Positions 52,194 through 61,518 of a stretch of DNA of 64,000 nt are shown here, piece after piece. The notes under the pieces are model-generated. The model had not been told where the DNA came from, ran no database searches, and saw nothing but the letters and a program-made list of their open reading frames with translations. Positions within the stretch are counted from its first letter, which is position 1, and every line of letters begins with the position of its first letter. Made by a program: the position numbers and the translations under genes. This DNA is from Citrobacter sedlakii NBRC 105722 (GTDB taxonomy: Bacteria > Pseudomonadota > Gammaproteobacteria > Enterobacterales > Enterobacteriaceae), in contig NZ_BBNB01000015.1 in assembly GCF_000759835.1 (NCBI RefSeq), positions 78,473 through 142,472 of the forward strand, in the 5' to 3' direction.

Positions 52194-53078
52194 ATGAAAA
52201 CGGGAGTTGAACCACACTACTTTGGCAATGAATCGACGTCGGTCATTCACGGAGATGCGTTAGCCGAACTCAAGAAATTACCCACTGAAAGCGTCGACTT
52301 AATTTTTGCCGATCCGCCCTATAACATCGGAAAAGATTTTGACGGCATGCGGGAAGCCTGGGACGCGGACGTTTTCCTCGCCTGGCTGTTCGAATGCATT
52401 GAAGAGTGTCATCGGGTACTGAAAAAGCAGGGCACGATGTACATCATGAACAGCACCGAGAACATGCCATATATTGATCTCAAGTGCCGGAATCTGTTTA
52501 CCATCAAGAGCCGGATCGTCTGGTCCTACGACAGCTCAGGCGTACAGGCGAAGAAATATTTCGGCTCAATGTACGAACCGATCCTGATGATGGTAAAAGA
52601 CGCCAAAAATTACACCTTCAATAGCGAAGCGATTCTGGTTGAGACAAAAACCGGCGCTAAACGAGCGTTGATCGACTACCGTAAAAACCCGCCTCAGCCC
52701 TACAACACGCAAAAAGTCCCGGGAAACGTCTGGGAGTTTCCCCGTGTGCGTTACCTGATGAATGAATATGAAAACCATCCGACGCAAAAGCCTGTCGCCC
52801 TGTTAAAGCGGATCGTATTGGCCTCCTCAAACCCTGGCGATACCGTCCTTGATCCTTTCGCGGGCAGCTTTACCACCGGCGCGGTGGCGCTGGAGACAGG
52901 ACGGAAGTTCATTGGTATTGAGGTAAATGATGAATACGTCAAGATAGGCCTGCGACGCATGAATGTGACCTCGCACTTCACCAGCGATGAGCTTGCGAAA
53001 GTGAAAAAACGGAAGACGAAAAATTTGTCGAAAAAGAGCCGCACGGGCCCCAAAACGCTCAGCGTCGTGACAAAGTAA
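52194..53078 (+). CDS. yhdJ: Adenine DNA methyltransferase YhdJ
   Basis: Orphan type II DNA adenine methyltransferase. The E. coli enzyme methylates the second A of ATGCAT. The 294 residues equal E. coli YhdJ. The catalytic DPPY is at residues 40-43 and the SAM-binding DPFAGSFTTG lies near 221-230; this order marks a beta-class enzyme. No restriction gene lies alongside. It has its own ribosome site (GTGGAGTAGAG) after the fis terminator. Confidence 0.94.
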   Translation: MKTGVEPHYFGNESTSVIHGDALAELKKLPTESVDLIFADPPYNIGKDFDGMREAWDADVFLAWLFECIEECHRVLKKQGTMYIMNSTENMPYIDLKCRNLFTIKSRIVWSYDSSGVQAKKYFGSMYEPILMMVKDAKNYTFNSEAILVETKTGAKRALIDYRKNPPQPYNTQKVPGNVWEFPRVRYLMNEYENHPTQKPVALLKRIVLASSNPGDTVLDPFAGSFTTGAVALETGRKFIGIEVNDEYVKIGLRRMNVTSHFTSDELAKVKKRKTKNLSKKSRTGPKTLSVVTK

Positions 53079-53160
53079 AAGCATTGTAAGCCCGCTTTTC
53101 AGAGCGCATTTTTCGTGTATATTTCCAGCACGCTTGGGCATGAATACACAGGATTGGACA

Positions 53161-53325
53161 ATGATTCGCAAGTATTGGTGGCTGGTTGTTTTTGCGGTCT
53201 CCGTTTTTATCTTTGATGCGTTACTGATTCAGTGGATCGAGCTTATCACCACGGAATCCGACAAGTGTCGCAACATGGACTCGGTGAATCCCCTTAAGTT
53301 GGTCAACTGTGCCGACCTGCAATAG
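53161..53325 (+). CDS. yhdU: Small membrane protein YhdU (DUF2556)
   Basis: A 54-residue protein with one membrane segment (WWLVVFAVSVFIFDALLI) and a short C-terminal part with two cysteines (DKCRNM and LVNCADL), so the tail may be disulfide-bonded in the periplasm. I chose ATG 53161, preceded by AGGA; an in-frame ATG at 53134 would add nine residues. It is orthologous to E. coli YhdU, whose function is unknown. Confidence 0.82.
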   Translation: MIRKYWWLVVFAVSVFIFDALLIQWIELITTESDKCRNMDSVNPLKLVNCADLQ

Positions 53326-53352
53326 CGTCACGTTTTTGAATTGGGGAAATGA

Positions 53353-54015
53353 TTATATTTCCCCGTGAATATTGGTTGGTTTTATTAATTGCCTGACATT
53401 TCCGTCCGGGCTTAACATGCTTAATACGTTATCCACCAGCGCAGGCGCCTGCTCATAAAGATTATAACTGGCAGGGTTCATTAACCAGTTTTTAAGGATG
53501 CCGCTAAAACTGCCGCAAATAATGATTAAGGCCACGTCCAGATCAAGGGTTCCGGGTATCATGCCCTCCGCCATACAGGCCTGTAATGCCTCGCGTAACG
53601 CCTGCTGGTTAAAACCTATTTTCTCACGTATTTCCCGCTCAGATATCATGTCATCCTGAAATTCACATTTATGATATAAGATTTGTAATAAAGCCTGCTG
53701 TCGTGGAACTTCGGCAATATATTGCAATGCGACGATAAACTTCTCACGCAGTTGTTGTAACGGGTTTTCTGCATTCAGCGCAGTGACTCGTTCCTGAATA
53801 AGATCGCGCAAAGGGGGTTGCTGCTGCCACACTTCGTTAAACAACTGCGTCTTGTTGCTGAAGTGCCAGTAGATTGCGCCACGCGTGACCTGGGCGGCGT
53901 CGGCAATATCATTGAGCGTGGTGTTGCCTACGCCCCGTGCGGCAAACTGTGTAATGGCCGTTTCAATTAAATGTTGTCGCGTTTTAAGGGCATCAGCCTT
54001 GGTTTTTTTTGCCAT
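53353..54015 (-). CDS. acrS: TetR-family repressor AcrS (EnvR)
   Basis: TetR-family repressor divergent from acrEF. In E. coli it represses acrAB and is linked to acrEF control. The 220 residues equal E. coli AcrS. The N-terminal helix-turn-helix is at about 25-60 (TLNDIADAAQVTRGAIYWHF) and the ligand-binding C-terminal domain is more divergent from E. coli than the neighbouring genes. A 408-bp AT-rich region separates it from acrE. Confidence 0.94.
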   Translation of the reverse strand: MAKKTKADALKTRQHLIETAITQFAARGVGNTTLNDIADAAQVTRGAIYWHFSNKTQLFNEVWQQQPPLRDLIQERVTALNAENPLQQLREKFIVALQYIAEVPRQQALLQILYHKCEFQDDMISEREIREKIGFNQQALREALQACMAEGMIPGTLDLDVALIIICGSFSGILKNWLMNPASYNLYEQAPALVDNVLSMLSPDGNVRQLIKPTNIHGEI

Positions 54016-54423
54016 GGAGTATCACATCAGAGTTGGAGTAATTATTACGCCAGTAAAGCCGTTCTGGAAAAACCGACTGTAACATCTCAGACCCGCGCAC
54101 ACGAAATAAAAGCCTGATTGTGACGCACAAATCATTCAAATAAATAGAGTGCGCGAATGCCAATAGATAAATTATTCACACAAGGAATGTATATTTCAAA
54201 ATATATTAACTCGCAATAAAGAATGTCTAAATTCGACAGGGCAATACGGTAAGCCAGTGTTCCTTTTTTTTGTTTTTACGTGCCGTTGCGCCAACCTAAA
54301 AATAAGTATTACTTACATCGCGACCCAATAATTTGTAGGATAGCAAGCTGTTATTTTTTCGCGCACGTTACCGCCTTACCGTTATCCGGTAAATAACGAG
54401 CTATTGGTTTTTAAGGAACAGTA
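54016..54423. promoter_or_regulatory. acrS-acrEF divergent control region
   Basis: A 408-bp AT-rich gene-free stretch between the divergent acrS and acrE starts. It contains two short perfect palindromes: TAAGTA-T-TACTTA (54303-54315) and TTACCG-N5-CGGTAA (54376-54392). Either could be a TetR-family operator or a leader hairpin. The high AT content fits H-NS silencing, which is known for acrEF in E. coli. I see no supported small gene. Confidence 0.5.
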
Positions 54424-55587
54424 ATGACGAAACATGCCAGGTTTTCACTCCTGCCCTCATTCATTATCATCTCTGCTGCGCTGCTGGCCGGTTGTAACGA
54501 TCAGGGAGAGCAACAAGCGCATGCCAGCGAGCCGCAAGTGACCGTACACGTGGTCAACACCGCGCCATTAGCCGTGACCACAGAATTACCGGGACGCACC
54601 ACAGCCTTCCGCATTGCCGAGGTTCGCCCGCAGGTTAGCGGTATTGTCCTTAAACGGAATTTCACCGAAGGTAGCGATGTCGAGGCCGGACAGTCGCTTT
54701 ACCAGATCGATCCGGCAACCTATCAGGCCGACTATGACAGTGCGAAAGGCGAGCTGGCGAAAAGCGAAGCCGCTGCCGCCATCGCCCATTTGACGGTGAA
54801 ACGCTATGTTCCGCTGGTTGGTACAAAGTACATCAGCCAACAGGAATACGATCAGGCCATTGCCGATGCGCGCCAGGCTGATGCCGCCGTCACAGCCGCA
54901 AAAGCCGCGGTGGAAAGCGCGCGTATCAATCTCGCTTATACCAAAGTCACCTCGCCGATAAGCGGACGGATTGGCAAATCAAGCGTCACCGAAGGCGCAC
55001 TGGTGACTAACGGGCAGGCGACGGAACTGGCAACCGTACAGCAACTCGACCCTATTTACGTCGATGTGACCCAGTCCAGCAACGACTTCATGCGTCTGAA
55101 AGAATCTCTCGAACAAGGCAGTCTGCACAAGGATAACGCCAGCAGTAGCGTCGAGCTGGTCATGGAAAATGGCCAAGCGTATCCGCTAAAAGGCGCTTTA
55201 CAGTTCTCTGATGTCACCGTTGACGAAAGCACCGGCTCAATCACCTTACGCGCCGTGTTCCCTAACCCGCAGCACACATTGCTGCCGGGCATGTTTGTCC
55301 GCGCGCGTATCGATGAAGGCGTGCAGCCAAACGCGATCCTCGTACCACAGCAAGGCGTCACACGAACCCCGCGCGGCGATGCCACGGTACTGGTCGTGAA
55401 CAACGAAAGCAAAGTGGAATCCCGCCCCGTTATCGCTTCGCAGGCAATTGGCGACAAATGGCTGATAAGCGAAGGGTTACAGCCTGGCGATCGGGTGATC
55501 GTGAGCGGGTTGCAAAAAGCGCGTCCAGGCACCAAAGTGAAAGCCACGCCGGATACCGAAGCCCCTGCTGCACAAGCGGCGCAATAA
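54424..55587 (+). CDS. acrE: Multidrug efflux periplasmic adaptor AcrE
   Basis: Membrane-fusion lipoprotein of the AcrEF-TolC drug efflux pump. The 387 residues begin with a lipoprotein signal whose lipobox LLAGC places the lipidated cysteine at C24. The lipoyl, coiled-coil hairpin, beta-barrel and membrane-proximal domains follow in the AcrA order. acrF starts 11 bases after the stop. Confidence 0.97.
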   Translation: MTKHARFSLLPSFIIISAALLAGCNDQGEQQAHASEPQVTVHVVNTAPLAVTTELPGRTTAFRIAEVRPQVSGIVLKRNFTEGSDVEAGQSLYQIDPATYQADYDSAKGELAKSEAAAAIAHLTVKRYVPLVGTKYISQQEYDQAIADARQADAAVTAAKAAVESARINLAYTKVTSPISGRIGKSSVTEGALVTNGQATELATVQQLDPIYVDVTQSSNDFMRLKESLEQGSLHKDNASSSVELVMENGQAYPLKGALQFSDVTVDESTGSITLRAVFPNPQHTLLPGMFVRARIDEGVQPNAILVPQQGVTRTPRGDATVLVVNNESKVESRPVIASQAIGDKWLISEGLQPGDRVIVSGLQKARPGTKVKATPDTEAPAAQAAQ

Positions 55588-55598
55588 GGTAAACGGAC

Positions 55599-58500
55599 AT
55601 GGCAAACTTTTTTATCAGGCGTCCTATTTTTGCCTGGGTACTGGCCATCATTCTGATGCTGGCGGGCGCCCTGGCCATTATGCAACTGCCCGTTGCGCAG
55701 TACCCCACCATCGCTCCACCGGCGGTTTCAATTTCCGCAAACTATCCGGGGGCAGATGCCCAGACGGTACAAGATACCGTGACTCAGGTTATCGAACAGA
55801 ATATGAACGGTATCGATAACCTGATGTATATGTCCTCCACCAGCGACTCTGCGGGAAGCGTAACCATCACGCTGACTTTCGAGTCGGGTACCGATCCGGA
55901 TATCGCTCAGGTTCAGGTTCAGAACAAACTGCAGCTGGCGACGCCGCTCCTGCCGCAGGAAGTTCAGCAGCAGGGAATTAGCGTTGAGAAGTCGAGCAGT
56001 AGCTTCCTGATGGTTGCAGGCTTTGTTTCCGATAATCCTCAGACCACCCAGGACGATATCTCCGACTATGTCGCCTCAAACGTTAAAGACTCCATCAGCC
56101 GTCTGAACGGCGTCGGTGACGTTCAACTGTTTGGCGCGCAGTATGCGATGCGCATCTGGCTGGATGCCAATCTCCTGAACAAATACCAGCTCACGCCGGT
56201 AGATGTTATCAACCAGTTGAAAGTGCAGAACGACCAAATCGCGGCCGGTCAGCTTGGCGGGACGCCCGCCCTGCCGGGACAACAGCTTAACGCCTCGATC
56301 ATTGCGCAGACGCGTCTGAAAGATCCCGAAGAATTCGGCAAAGTCACGCTGCGCGTAAACAGCGACGGCTCCGTCGTGCGGTTGAAAGATGTCGCGCGCA
56401 TTGAGCTTGGCGGAGAAAACTATAATGTTGTCGCTCGCATTAACGGTAAACCGGCATCCGGTCTGGGGATTAAACTGGCTACCGGCGCCAACGCCCTTGA
56501 TACTGCCACCGCCATTAAGGCCAAACTGGTCGAGCTACAGCCCTTCTTCCCGGCGGGAATGAAAGTGGTTTACCCGTATGACACCACCCCGTTTGTGAAA
56601 ATCTCCATTCATGAAGTGGTGAAAACACTTTTCGAAGCAATCGTACTGGTATTCCTGGTGATGTATCTGTTCCTGCAGAACATTCGCGCCACGCTGATCC
56701 CGACCATTGCCGTTCCGGTTGTCCTGTTGGGGACGTTTGCGGTACTGGCGGCATTTGGTTACTCGATAAACACCCTGACCATGTTCGGCATGGTGCTCGC
56801 CATCGGCCTGTTGGTCGATGACGCGATAGTGGTGGTTGAAAACGTCGAACGCGTGATGATGGAAGATAAGTTGCCCCCACGGGAAGCCACTGAGAAGTCC
56901 ATGTCGCAGATTCAGGGCGCCCTGGTGGGGATCGCAATGGTGCTCTCCGCCGTGTTCATCCCGATGGCCTTCTTTGGCGGATCGACAGGCGCAATCTACC
57001 GCCAGTTCTCCATCACCATTGTGTCGGCAATGGCGCTCTCGGTGCTGGTCGCGTTGATTCTCACGCCTGCGCTCTGCGCGACGTTGCTTAAACCCGTCTC
57101 CGCTGAGCATCATGAGAAAAAGAGCGGTTTCTTCGGCTGGTTTAACGCCAAATTCGATCATAGCGTCAACCATTACACCAATAGCGTCAGCGGCATTGTC
57201 CACAACACCGGTCGTTACCTGCTAATCTATCTGCTGATTGTTGTCGGGATGGCGCTCCTGTTCGTACGCTTGCCGACATCCTTCTTGCCTGAAGAGGATC
57301 AGGGCGTGTTTCTGACCATGATCCAACTTCCTGCCGGGGCAACGCAGGAGCGCACGCAAAAAGTGCTGGATCAAGTGACCCATTATTATCTGGACACCGA
57401 GAAAGCCAACGTTGAAAGCGTCTTTACCGTGAACGGCTTTAGCTTCAGCGGTCAGGGACAAAACTCGGGGATGGCCTTTGTGAGCCTCAAGCCCTGGGAG
57501 GAGCGTAGCGGCGAAGAAAACAACGTTGAATCGATTATCGCCCGGGCGACTCGCGCTTTCAGCCAGATCCGGGATGGCATGGTTTTCCCTTTCAACATGC
57601 CAGCAATTGTCGAGCTGGGTACCGCAACGGGCTTCGACTTTGAGCTTATCGACCAGGCGGGGCTGGGGCATAACGCGTTAACCCAGGCGAGAAACCAGCT
57701 TTTAGGAATGGTGGCTCAACATCCTGAAACGTTAGTACGCGTTCGCCCGAATGGGCTGGAAGACACTGCGCAGTTTAAGCTGGACGTCGATCAGGAAAAA
57801 GCGCAGGCGCTGGGTGTCTCGCTGTCCGATATCAACGAGACAATCTCTGCGGCGCTGGGCGGCTACTACGTTAATGACTTCATTGACCGTGGTCGTGTGA
57901 AGAAAGTCTATGTTCAGGCCGACGCCCAGTTCCGCATGTTGCCGGAGGACATCGATAATCTGTATGTGCGAAGCGCAAATGGAGAGATGGTGCCGTTCTC
58001 TACGTTTAGTTCATCACACTGGATTTACGGTTCGCCGCGTCTGGAGCGTTACAACGGCCTGCCTTCAATGGAAATCCTGGGGGAAGCCGCTCCTGGAACC
58101 AGTTCCGGTGAGGCGATGGCCTTAATGGAAAGCATGGCTTCCAATCTTCCTGTGGGGATTGGCTATGACTGGACAGGAATGTCGTATCAGGAGCGGCTCT
58201 CCGGAGACCAGGCGCCAGCGCTAATCGCCATCTCGTTTGTCGTCGTCTTCCTTTGCCTGGCCGCACTGTATGAAAGCTGGTCGATACCTTTCTCGGTGAT
58301 GCTGGTTGTGCCGTTAGGTATTGTGGGGGTATTGCTCGCCGCAACGTTATTTGGGCAAAAGAATGACGTTTACTTTATGGTTGGGCTGTTAACCACCATT
58401 GGCCTGTCCGCGAAGAACGCGATCCTGATTGTCGAATTCGCGAAAGACTTAATGGATAAAGAAGGCAAAGGCGTTATTGAAGCGACGCTCTCTGCGTCAC

Positions 58501-58712
58501 GTATGCGTTTACGTCCAATTCTCATGACGTCACTGGCCTTTATACTTGGCGTATTGCCGCTTGCGATCAGTAATGGCGCGGGTAGCGGCGCGCAAAATGC
58601 GGTCGGGATCGGCGTGATGGGCGGCATGGTTTCAGCAACCCTGCTGGCAATCTTCTTTGTGCCTGTCTTCTTCGTGGTCGTAAGAGGTCGTTTTGGACGA
58701 ACCCGCCAGTAA
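55599..58712 (+). CDS. acrF: Multidrug efflux RND transporter AcrF
   Basis: Proton-driven RND transporter working with AcrE and TolC. The 1037 residues contain 12 membrane segments and two large periplasmic loops. The proton-relay aspartates D407-D408 in [10 protein letters not shown] of TM4 are intact. The HAE1-type N-terminus [14 protein letters not shown] and the [16 protein letters not shown] segment of TM10 are present. Three residues longer than E. coli AcrF. A terminator follows directly; E. coli yhdV does not. Confidence 0.97.
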   Translation: MANFFIRRPIFAWVLAIILMLAGALAIMQLPVAQYPTIAPPAVSISANYPGADAQTVQDTVTQVIEQNMNGIDNLMYMSSTSDSAGSVTITLTFESGTDPDIAQVQVQNKLQLATPLLPQEVQQQGISVEKSSSSFLMVAGFVSDNPQTTQDDISDYVASNVKDSISRLNGVGDVQLFGAQYAMRIWLDANLLNKYQLTPVDVINQLKVQNDQIAAGQLGGTPALPGQQLNASIIAQTRLKDPEEFGKVTLRVNSDGSVVRLKDVARIELGGENYNVVARINGKPASGLGIKLATGANALDTATAIKAKLVELQPFFPAGMKVVYPYDTTPFVKISIHEVVKTLFEAIVLVFLVMYLFLQNIRATLIPTIAVPVVLLGTFAVLAAFGYSINTLTMFGMVLAIGLLVDDAIVVVENVERVMMEDKLPPREATEKSMSQIQGALVGIAMVLSAVFIPMAFFGGSTGAIYRQFSITIVSAMALSVLVALILTPALCATLLKPVSAEHHEKKSGFFGWFNAKFDHSVNHYTNSVSGIVHNTGRYLLIYLLIVVGMALLFVRLPTSFLPEEDQGVFLTMIQLPAGATQERTQKVLDQVTHYYLDTEKANVESVFTVNGFSFSGQGQNSGMAFVSLKPWEERSGEENNVESIIARATRAFSQIRDGMVFPFNMPAIVELGTATGFDFELIDQAGLGHNALTQARNQLLGMVAQHPETLVRVRPNGLEDTAQFKLDVDQEKAQALGVSLSDINETISAALGGYYVNDFIDRGRVKKVYVQADAQFRMLPEDIDNLYVRSANGEMVPFSTFSSSHWIYGSPRLERYNGLPSMEILGEAAPGTSSGEAMALMESMASNLPVGIGYDWTGMSYQERLSGDQAPALIAISFVVVFLCLAALYESWSIPFSVMLVVPLGIVGVLLAATLFGQKNDVYFMVGLLTTIGLSAKNAILIVEFAKDLMDKEGKGVIEATLSASRMRLRPILMTSLAFILGVLPLAISNGAGSGAQNAVGIGVMGGMVSATLLAIFFVPVFFVVVRGRFGRTRQ

Positions 58713-58720
58713 CTGTGTCA

Positions 58721-58746
58721 ACAAAGGCGTCTCAGGACGCCTTTGT
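58721..58746 (+). terminator. Terminator of acrEF
   Basis: ACAAAGGCGTC pairs perfectly with GACGCCTTTGT across a 4-nt loop, 8 bases after the acrF stop. The 3' arm carries a short T run. Confidence 0.82.
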
Positions 58747-59130
58747 GACATCCTGCCTTGTTCTTACTTTATGAATCGAATCATTATTTTGTTCTGTCCG
58801 GCAGGGTGTCATTACGCTTTTACCTGTATCACCATAATTAAGCCGTTTGAAAATGATTTCTGGTATCACCTTTAATTATATTTTTCTCTTCATTGATTTA
58901 CTTTTCTGTTAGCTCTGTAAATTTCCTACTGTTCATTTACGAAATACTTTTCTATTACTCACCCTGTCGATATTCACGTCCGAAATTAGTATTTCGTTTT
59001 AGTGAATATGTTAAAAATATTTTGCTCCAAAATGTGGCTTACGTTTCATTTTCGCACTATTTAAGGGCGCTGCATGTATTTAATCCTGTCTACACTCTGG
59101 ATATTGCGTCGTGCACGCTGACGCAAAACC
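58747..59130. other. Long AT-rich stretch upstream of yhdW
   Basis: Gene-free DNA between the acrF terminator and the yhdW sigma-54 promoter, part of a 520-bp gap. The lipoprotein gene yhdV found here in E. coli K-12 is absent in any frame. Open frames on the plus strand (58693-58875 and 58893-59180) show no conserved protein or ribosome site. The right half holds two NtrC-like sites. Confidence 0.55.
59023..59069 (+). promoter_or_regulatory. Candidate NtrC enhancer sites upstream of yhdW
   Basis: TGCTCCAAAATGTGGCT (59023-59039) resembles the NtrC dyad TGCACCANNNTGGTGCA. A weaker match, CGCACTATTTAAGGGCG, lies at 59053-59069. The centres are 30 bp apart, about three helical turns, and 75-130 bp upstream of the sigma-54 promoter, a normal enhancer position. 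The first match is fair and the second is poor; no binding data are available. Confidence 0.5.
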
Positions 59131-59146
59131 TGGCACTCCCTTTGCT
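59131..59146 (+). promoter_or_regulatory. Sigma-54 (RpoN) promoter of yhdWXYZ
   Basis: TGGCAC-TCCCT-TTGCT matches the sigma-54 -24/-12 consensus TGGCAC-N5-TTGCW with the correct spacing between the GG and GC doublets. It lies about 85 bases before the yhdW start. yhdWXYZ is known in E. coli as a nitrogen-limitation (NtrC) operon, and this promoter explains that. Confidence 0.9.
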
Positions 59147-59232
59147 TATAAGAGTACGGCCAGGCCACAGACAGGTTTAAAACGTTGCATAACGTTCTCT
59201 ATAACAATAATTCTCGCCACACAGGATGCATT

Positions 59233-60258
59233 ATGAAAAAGATGATGATCGCCACGCTGGCTGCTGCCGGCGTGCTGCTTACGGTTGCAAATCAGGTACA
59301 TGCGGGTGAAACCCTGGATGCCGTAAAAAAGAAAGGCTTCGTACAATGTGGGATCAGTGATGGGCTGCCCGGCTTTTCTTACGCCGACGCGGAGGGGAAA
59401 TTCTCGGGCATTGATGTCGACGTATGTCGCGGTGTCGCTGCTGCTGTGCTCGGCGACGACAGCAAAGTGAAATACACCCCGCTGACGGCCAAAGAGCGCT
59501 TCACCGCGTTACAGTCCGGCGAAGTGGATCTTCTCTCGCGGAATACGACCTGGACCTCCTCGCGTGACGCCGGGATGGGCATGTCATTTACCGGCGTAAC
59601 CTATTACGACGGCATCGGTTTTCTGACACACAACAAAGCGGGTCTGAAAAGCGCGAAAGAACTTGATGGTGCGACTGTTTGTATTCAGGCAGGAACAGAC
59701 ACTGAGCTGAACGTGGCTGACTATTTTAAAGCGAATAAGATGAAGTATACCCCAGTGACCTTTGATCGCTCTGACGAGTCGGCAAAAGCGCTGGAGTCAG
59801 GACGTTGTGATACCCTCGCCTCCGACCAGTCTCAGCTTTACGCTCTGCGCATTAAGCTAAGTAACCCAGGCGAATGGATCGTCCTGCCGGAGGTAATCTC
59901 CAAAGAGCCGCTTGGCCCTGTTGTCCGTCGCGGCGATGATGAATGGTTTGCTGTTGTACGCTGGACGTTGTTTGCGATGCTTAATGCTGAAGAGATGGGC
60001 GTCACGTCAAAAAACGTTGATGAGAAAGCGGCTAACCCCGCAACGCCGGATATGGCGCATCTGTTGGGCAAAGAAGGGGATTACGGTAAAGACCTGAAAC
60101 TCGATAACAAGTGGGCGTATAACATCATCAAGCAGGTGGGTAATTACGCTGAGATCTTTGAACGTAACGTGGGATCGGAAAGCCCGTTGAAGATCAAACG
60201 TGGGCAAAACAATCTCTGGAATAACGGCGGCATCCAGTACGCACCACCCGTACGTTAA
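59233..60258 (+). CDS. yhdW: Amino-acid ABC transporter substrate-binding protein YhdW (AapJ-like)
   Basis: Periplasmic binding protein of a polar amino-acid ABC transporter similar to rhizobial AapJ. The 341 residues start with a signal peptide (cleavage near VHA|GETL, residue 24), then a two-lobed family 3 binding domain (about 30-270) with the ligand-binding FTALQSGEVDLLSRNTTWT region. I chose ATG 59233, with AGGA upstream; the longer open frame is not conserved. First gene of yhdWXYZ, with an intercistronic hairpin after it. The substrate is inferred as general L-amino acids. Confidence 0.94.
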   Translation: MKKMMIATLAAAGVLLTVANQVHAGETLDAVKKKGFVQCGISDGLPGFSYADAEGKFSGIDVDVCRGVAAAVLGDDSKVKYTPLTAKERFTALQSGEVDLLSRNTTWTSSRDAGMGMSFTGVTYYDGIGFLTHNKAGLKSAKELDGATVCIQAGTDTELNVADYFKANKMKYTPVTFDRSDESAKALESGRCDTLASDQSQLYALRIKLSNPGEWIVLPEVISKEPLGPVVRRGDDEWFAVVRWTLFAMLNAEEMGVTSKNVDEKAANPATPDMAHLLGKEGDYGKDLKLDNKWAYNIIKQVGNYAEIFERNVGSESPLKIKRGQNNLWNNGGIQYAPPVR

Positions 60259-60274
60259 GCCGTTGTGCTGTAAC

Positions 60275-60296
60275 GAGCGCCGCACAGGCGGCGCTC
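60275..60296 (+). other. Intercistronic hairpin between yhdW and yhdX
   Basis: GAGCGCCG pairs with CGGCGCTC across a 6-nt loop in the 69-bp gap. No T run follows. Such hairpins after binding-protein genes stabilise the upstream message, so that the binding protein is made in excess over the permease. Confidence 0.65.
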
Positions 60297-60327
60297 AGTC
60301 CAGAGTCATGGTTACCGAGGCTTTCTT

Positions 60328-61509
60328 ATGTTCCATCGCCGCTCTCACGCAAAAGGATCGCTCTCCTTTTCTCATCCTGTGGTCCGCGCGTGGCTGTTTC
60401 AAATTATCGCCATTCTTGCGGTCGTCGCCGTGGTTATTTACCTTGTTCACAATACGATTAATAACCTGAGCAATCGCGGCATTACTTCAGGTTTTGCGTT
60501 TCTTGACCGCAGTGCCGGGTTTGGTATTGTCCAGCACCTGATTGACTATCAACAGGGTGATACTTACGGACGCGTTTTTCTGGTTGGTTTGCTTAACACT
60601 TTGTTGGTTTCCGCATTGTGTATTGTGTTTGCTTCCGTTCTCGGCTTTTTTCTCGGGCTGGCACGCCTTTCCGATAACTGGTTACTGCGCAAACTGTCGA
60701 CGGTGTATATTGAGATCTTCCGCAACGTCCCCCCGCTTTTGCAAATATTTTTCTGGTACTTCGCGGTGTTACGCAATTTGCCCGGCCCGCGGCAAGCTGT
60801 CAGCGCGCTGGATGCCGTGTTTCTGAGTAACCGGGGTCTCTATATTCCCTCTCCGCAATTGGGAGAAGGCATACTGCCTTTTACGATCTCAATTGCGCTC
60901 GCCGTTGCGATTTCCGTTGGGCTGTTTCGCTTCAATAAAATGCACCAGACAAAAACAGGACAGTTACGTAAAACCTGGCCTACTGCGCTGGGGCTGATTG
61001 TCCTGTTGCCACTGCTCGCCCACTGGCTTTTTGGCGCTGCGCTTCATTGGGACATCCCCGAATTGCGGGGCTTTAACTTCCGTGGCGGAATGGTGCTTAT
61101 CCCCGAACTGGCGGCGTTGACGCTGGCACTGTCGGTTTATACCTCGGCGTTTATTGCGGAAATCATTCGCGCGGGGATTCAGGCGGTACCGTATGGTCAA
61201 CATGAAGCAGCGCGTTCGCTGGGGCTTCCAAACACGGTCACCCTACGTCAGGTCATTATTCCTCAGGCGCTGCGGGTGATTATCCCGCCATTAACCAGCC
61301 AGTACCTCAATATTGTTAAGAATTCCTCGCTGGCCGCCGCGATTGGTTATCCCGATATGGTTTCGCTGTTCGCGGGAACGGTTCTGAATCAGACAGGACA
61401 GGCCATTGAAACGATCGCCATCACCATGTCGGTGTATCTGATCATTAGCCTGAGTATCTCACTGCTGATGAATATTTATAACCGCCGCATCGCCCTCGTT
61501 GAGCGCTAA
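60328..61509 (+). CDS. yhdX: Amino-acid ABC transporter permease YhdX (AapQ-like)
   Basis: Inner-membrane permease of the His/Glu/Gln/Arg family. The 393 residues include about eight hydrophobic segments and the EAA loop (EAARSLGLPNTVTLRQVIIPQAL split around residues 291-313) that docks the ATPase YhdZ. Length equals E. coli YhdX. yhdY starts within 9 bases of its stop. Confidence 0.95.
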   Translation: MFHRRSHAKGSLSFSHPVVRAWLFQIIAILAVVAVVIYLVHNTINNLSNRGITSGFAFLDRSAGFGIVQHLIDYQQGDTYGRVFLVGLLNTLLVSALCIVFASVLGFFLGLARLSDNWLLRKLSTVYIEIFRNVPPLLQIFFWYFAVLRNLPGPRQAVSALDAVFLSNRGLYIPSPQLGEGILPFTISIALAVAISVGLFRFNKMHQTKTGQLRKTWPTALGLIVLLPLLAHWLFGAALHWDIPELRGFNFRGGMVLIPELAALTLALSVYTSAFIAEIIRAGIQAVPYGQHEAARSLGLPNTVTLRQVIIPQALRVIIPPLTSQYLNIVKNSSLAAAIGYPDMVSLFAGTVLNQTGQAIETIAITMSVYLIISLSISLLMNIYNRRIALVER

Positions 61510-61518
61510 GGAAGCATG

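Noticed and set aside
58893..59180. Possible 95-residue protein upstream of yhdW
   Set aside because: It overlaps the NtrC-like sites and the sigma-54 promoter, has no ribosome site, and is built of AT-rich codons without family features.
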